From DATKLX01 sp035542155 (GTDB taxonomy: Bacteria; Chloroflexota; Anaerolineae; Anaerolineales; Anaerolineaceae): a stretch of DNA of 20,179 nucleotides. The stretch covers positions 1-20,179 of the forward strand of contig DATKLX010000044.1 in assembly GCA_035542155.1 (NCBI GenBank). The letters run 5' to 3'. The notes beneath the pieces were generated by a model, which worked only from the letters and a program-made list of their open reading frames with translations, was not told where the DNA came from and did not search any database. The translations under genes were made by a program, and so were the position numbers. Positions 20,160 through 20,179 of the stretch are shown one piece after another (the first letter of the stretch is position 1; each line of letters opens with the position of its first letter).

Positions 20160-20179
20160 GTGAGCCCAACCGAAGCACC
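20160..20179 (+). CDS. Possible start of a rightward gene, cut by the window edge
   Basis: GTG at 20160 is preceded by GAGAGGAAA at a suitable distance, and the frame reads VSPTEA to the end of the window. With six codons the product cannot be guessed. The call rests only on the ribosome-binding site and the otherwise empty divergent region. Confidence 0.35.

Noticed and set aside
1..20179. CRISPR array, prophage, insertion sequence or toxin-antitoxin pair
   Set aside because: I saw no spaced direct repeats, transposase or phage motifs, or small two-gene toxin module in either strand.

Overview
The window looks like chromosomal DNA of a GC-rich bacterium, most likely of the Chloroflexota (Anaerolineae-like). 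This rests on lipoproteins whose lipobox is followed by a Pro/Thr-rich linker, a soluble GAF-GAF-PAS histidine kinase, a DUF885 protein, and intergenic ACCACAGAGAGCA-type and TTCTC-type repeats. It is an inference from style; no 16S rRNA or other decisive marker is present. I see no tRNA, rRNA, CRISPR array, insertion sequence or prophage gene.

Layout. 1-2.7 kb: the 3' end of a DUF885 gene closes into a 27-bp inverted repeat, followed by a small cupin, a gene fragment, a leftward SET-domain methyltransferase (TTG start), a DUF3052 protein and a half-size EamA-type membrane protein. 2.7-4.2 kb: a surface lipoprotein with a TolB/PD40-like beta-propeller. 4.3-7.26 kb: the most coherent unit, with a consensus promoter, a palindrome at the start point, a PadR regulator, a NapH-like membrane polyferredoxin, a double flavodoxin-fold flavoprotein and a 14-bp-stem terminator. 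7.3-8.8 kb: an aldo/keto reductase and a ClbS/DfsB-like four-helix protein. 8.9-17.3 kb: a rightward run of tyrS, an alpha/beta hydrolase, a Nudix hydrolase, threonine synthase, the histidine kinase, a metallo-beta-lactamase-fold protein with a degenerate metal site, an asparaginase II and an endonuclease III-like glycosylase. 17.4-18.4 kb: a lipoprotein PQQ-propeller gene broken by two frame changes. 18.5-20.0 kb: a leftward Pnkp-type polynucleotide kinase-phosphatase that stops where the ligase domain of the full-length enzyme would begin. The last 20 bases probably start another rightward gene.

Functional reading. Only the PadR-polyferredoxin-flavoprotein unit reads as one system: a repressor-controlled electron route from membrane iron-sulfur clusters to a flavin protein. 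The rest is mixed metabolism and housekeeping (translation, threonine synthesis, base-excision repair, nucleotide clean-up, RNA end repair). Several genes (Nudix, threonine synthase, Pnkp) have a -10 hexamer 6-8 bases before the start codon and no Shine-Dalgarno sequence, suggesting leaderless mRNAs next to classically led ones.
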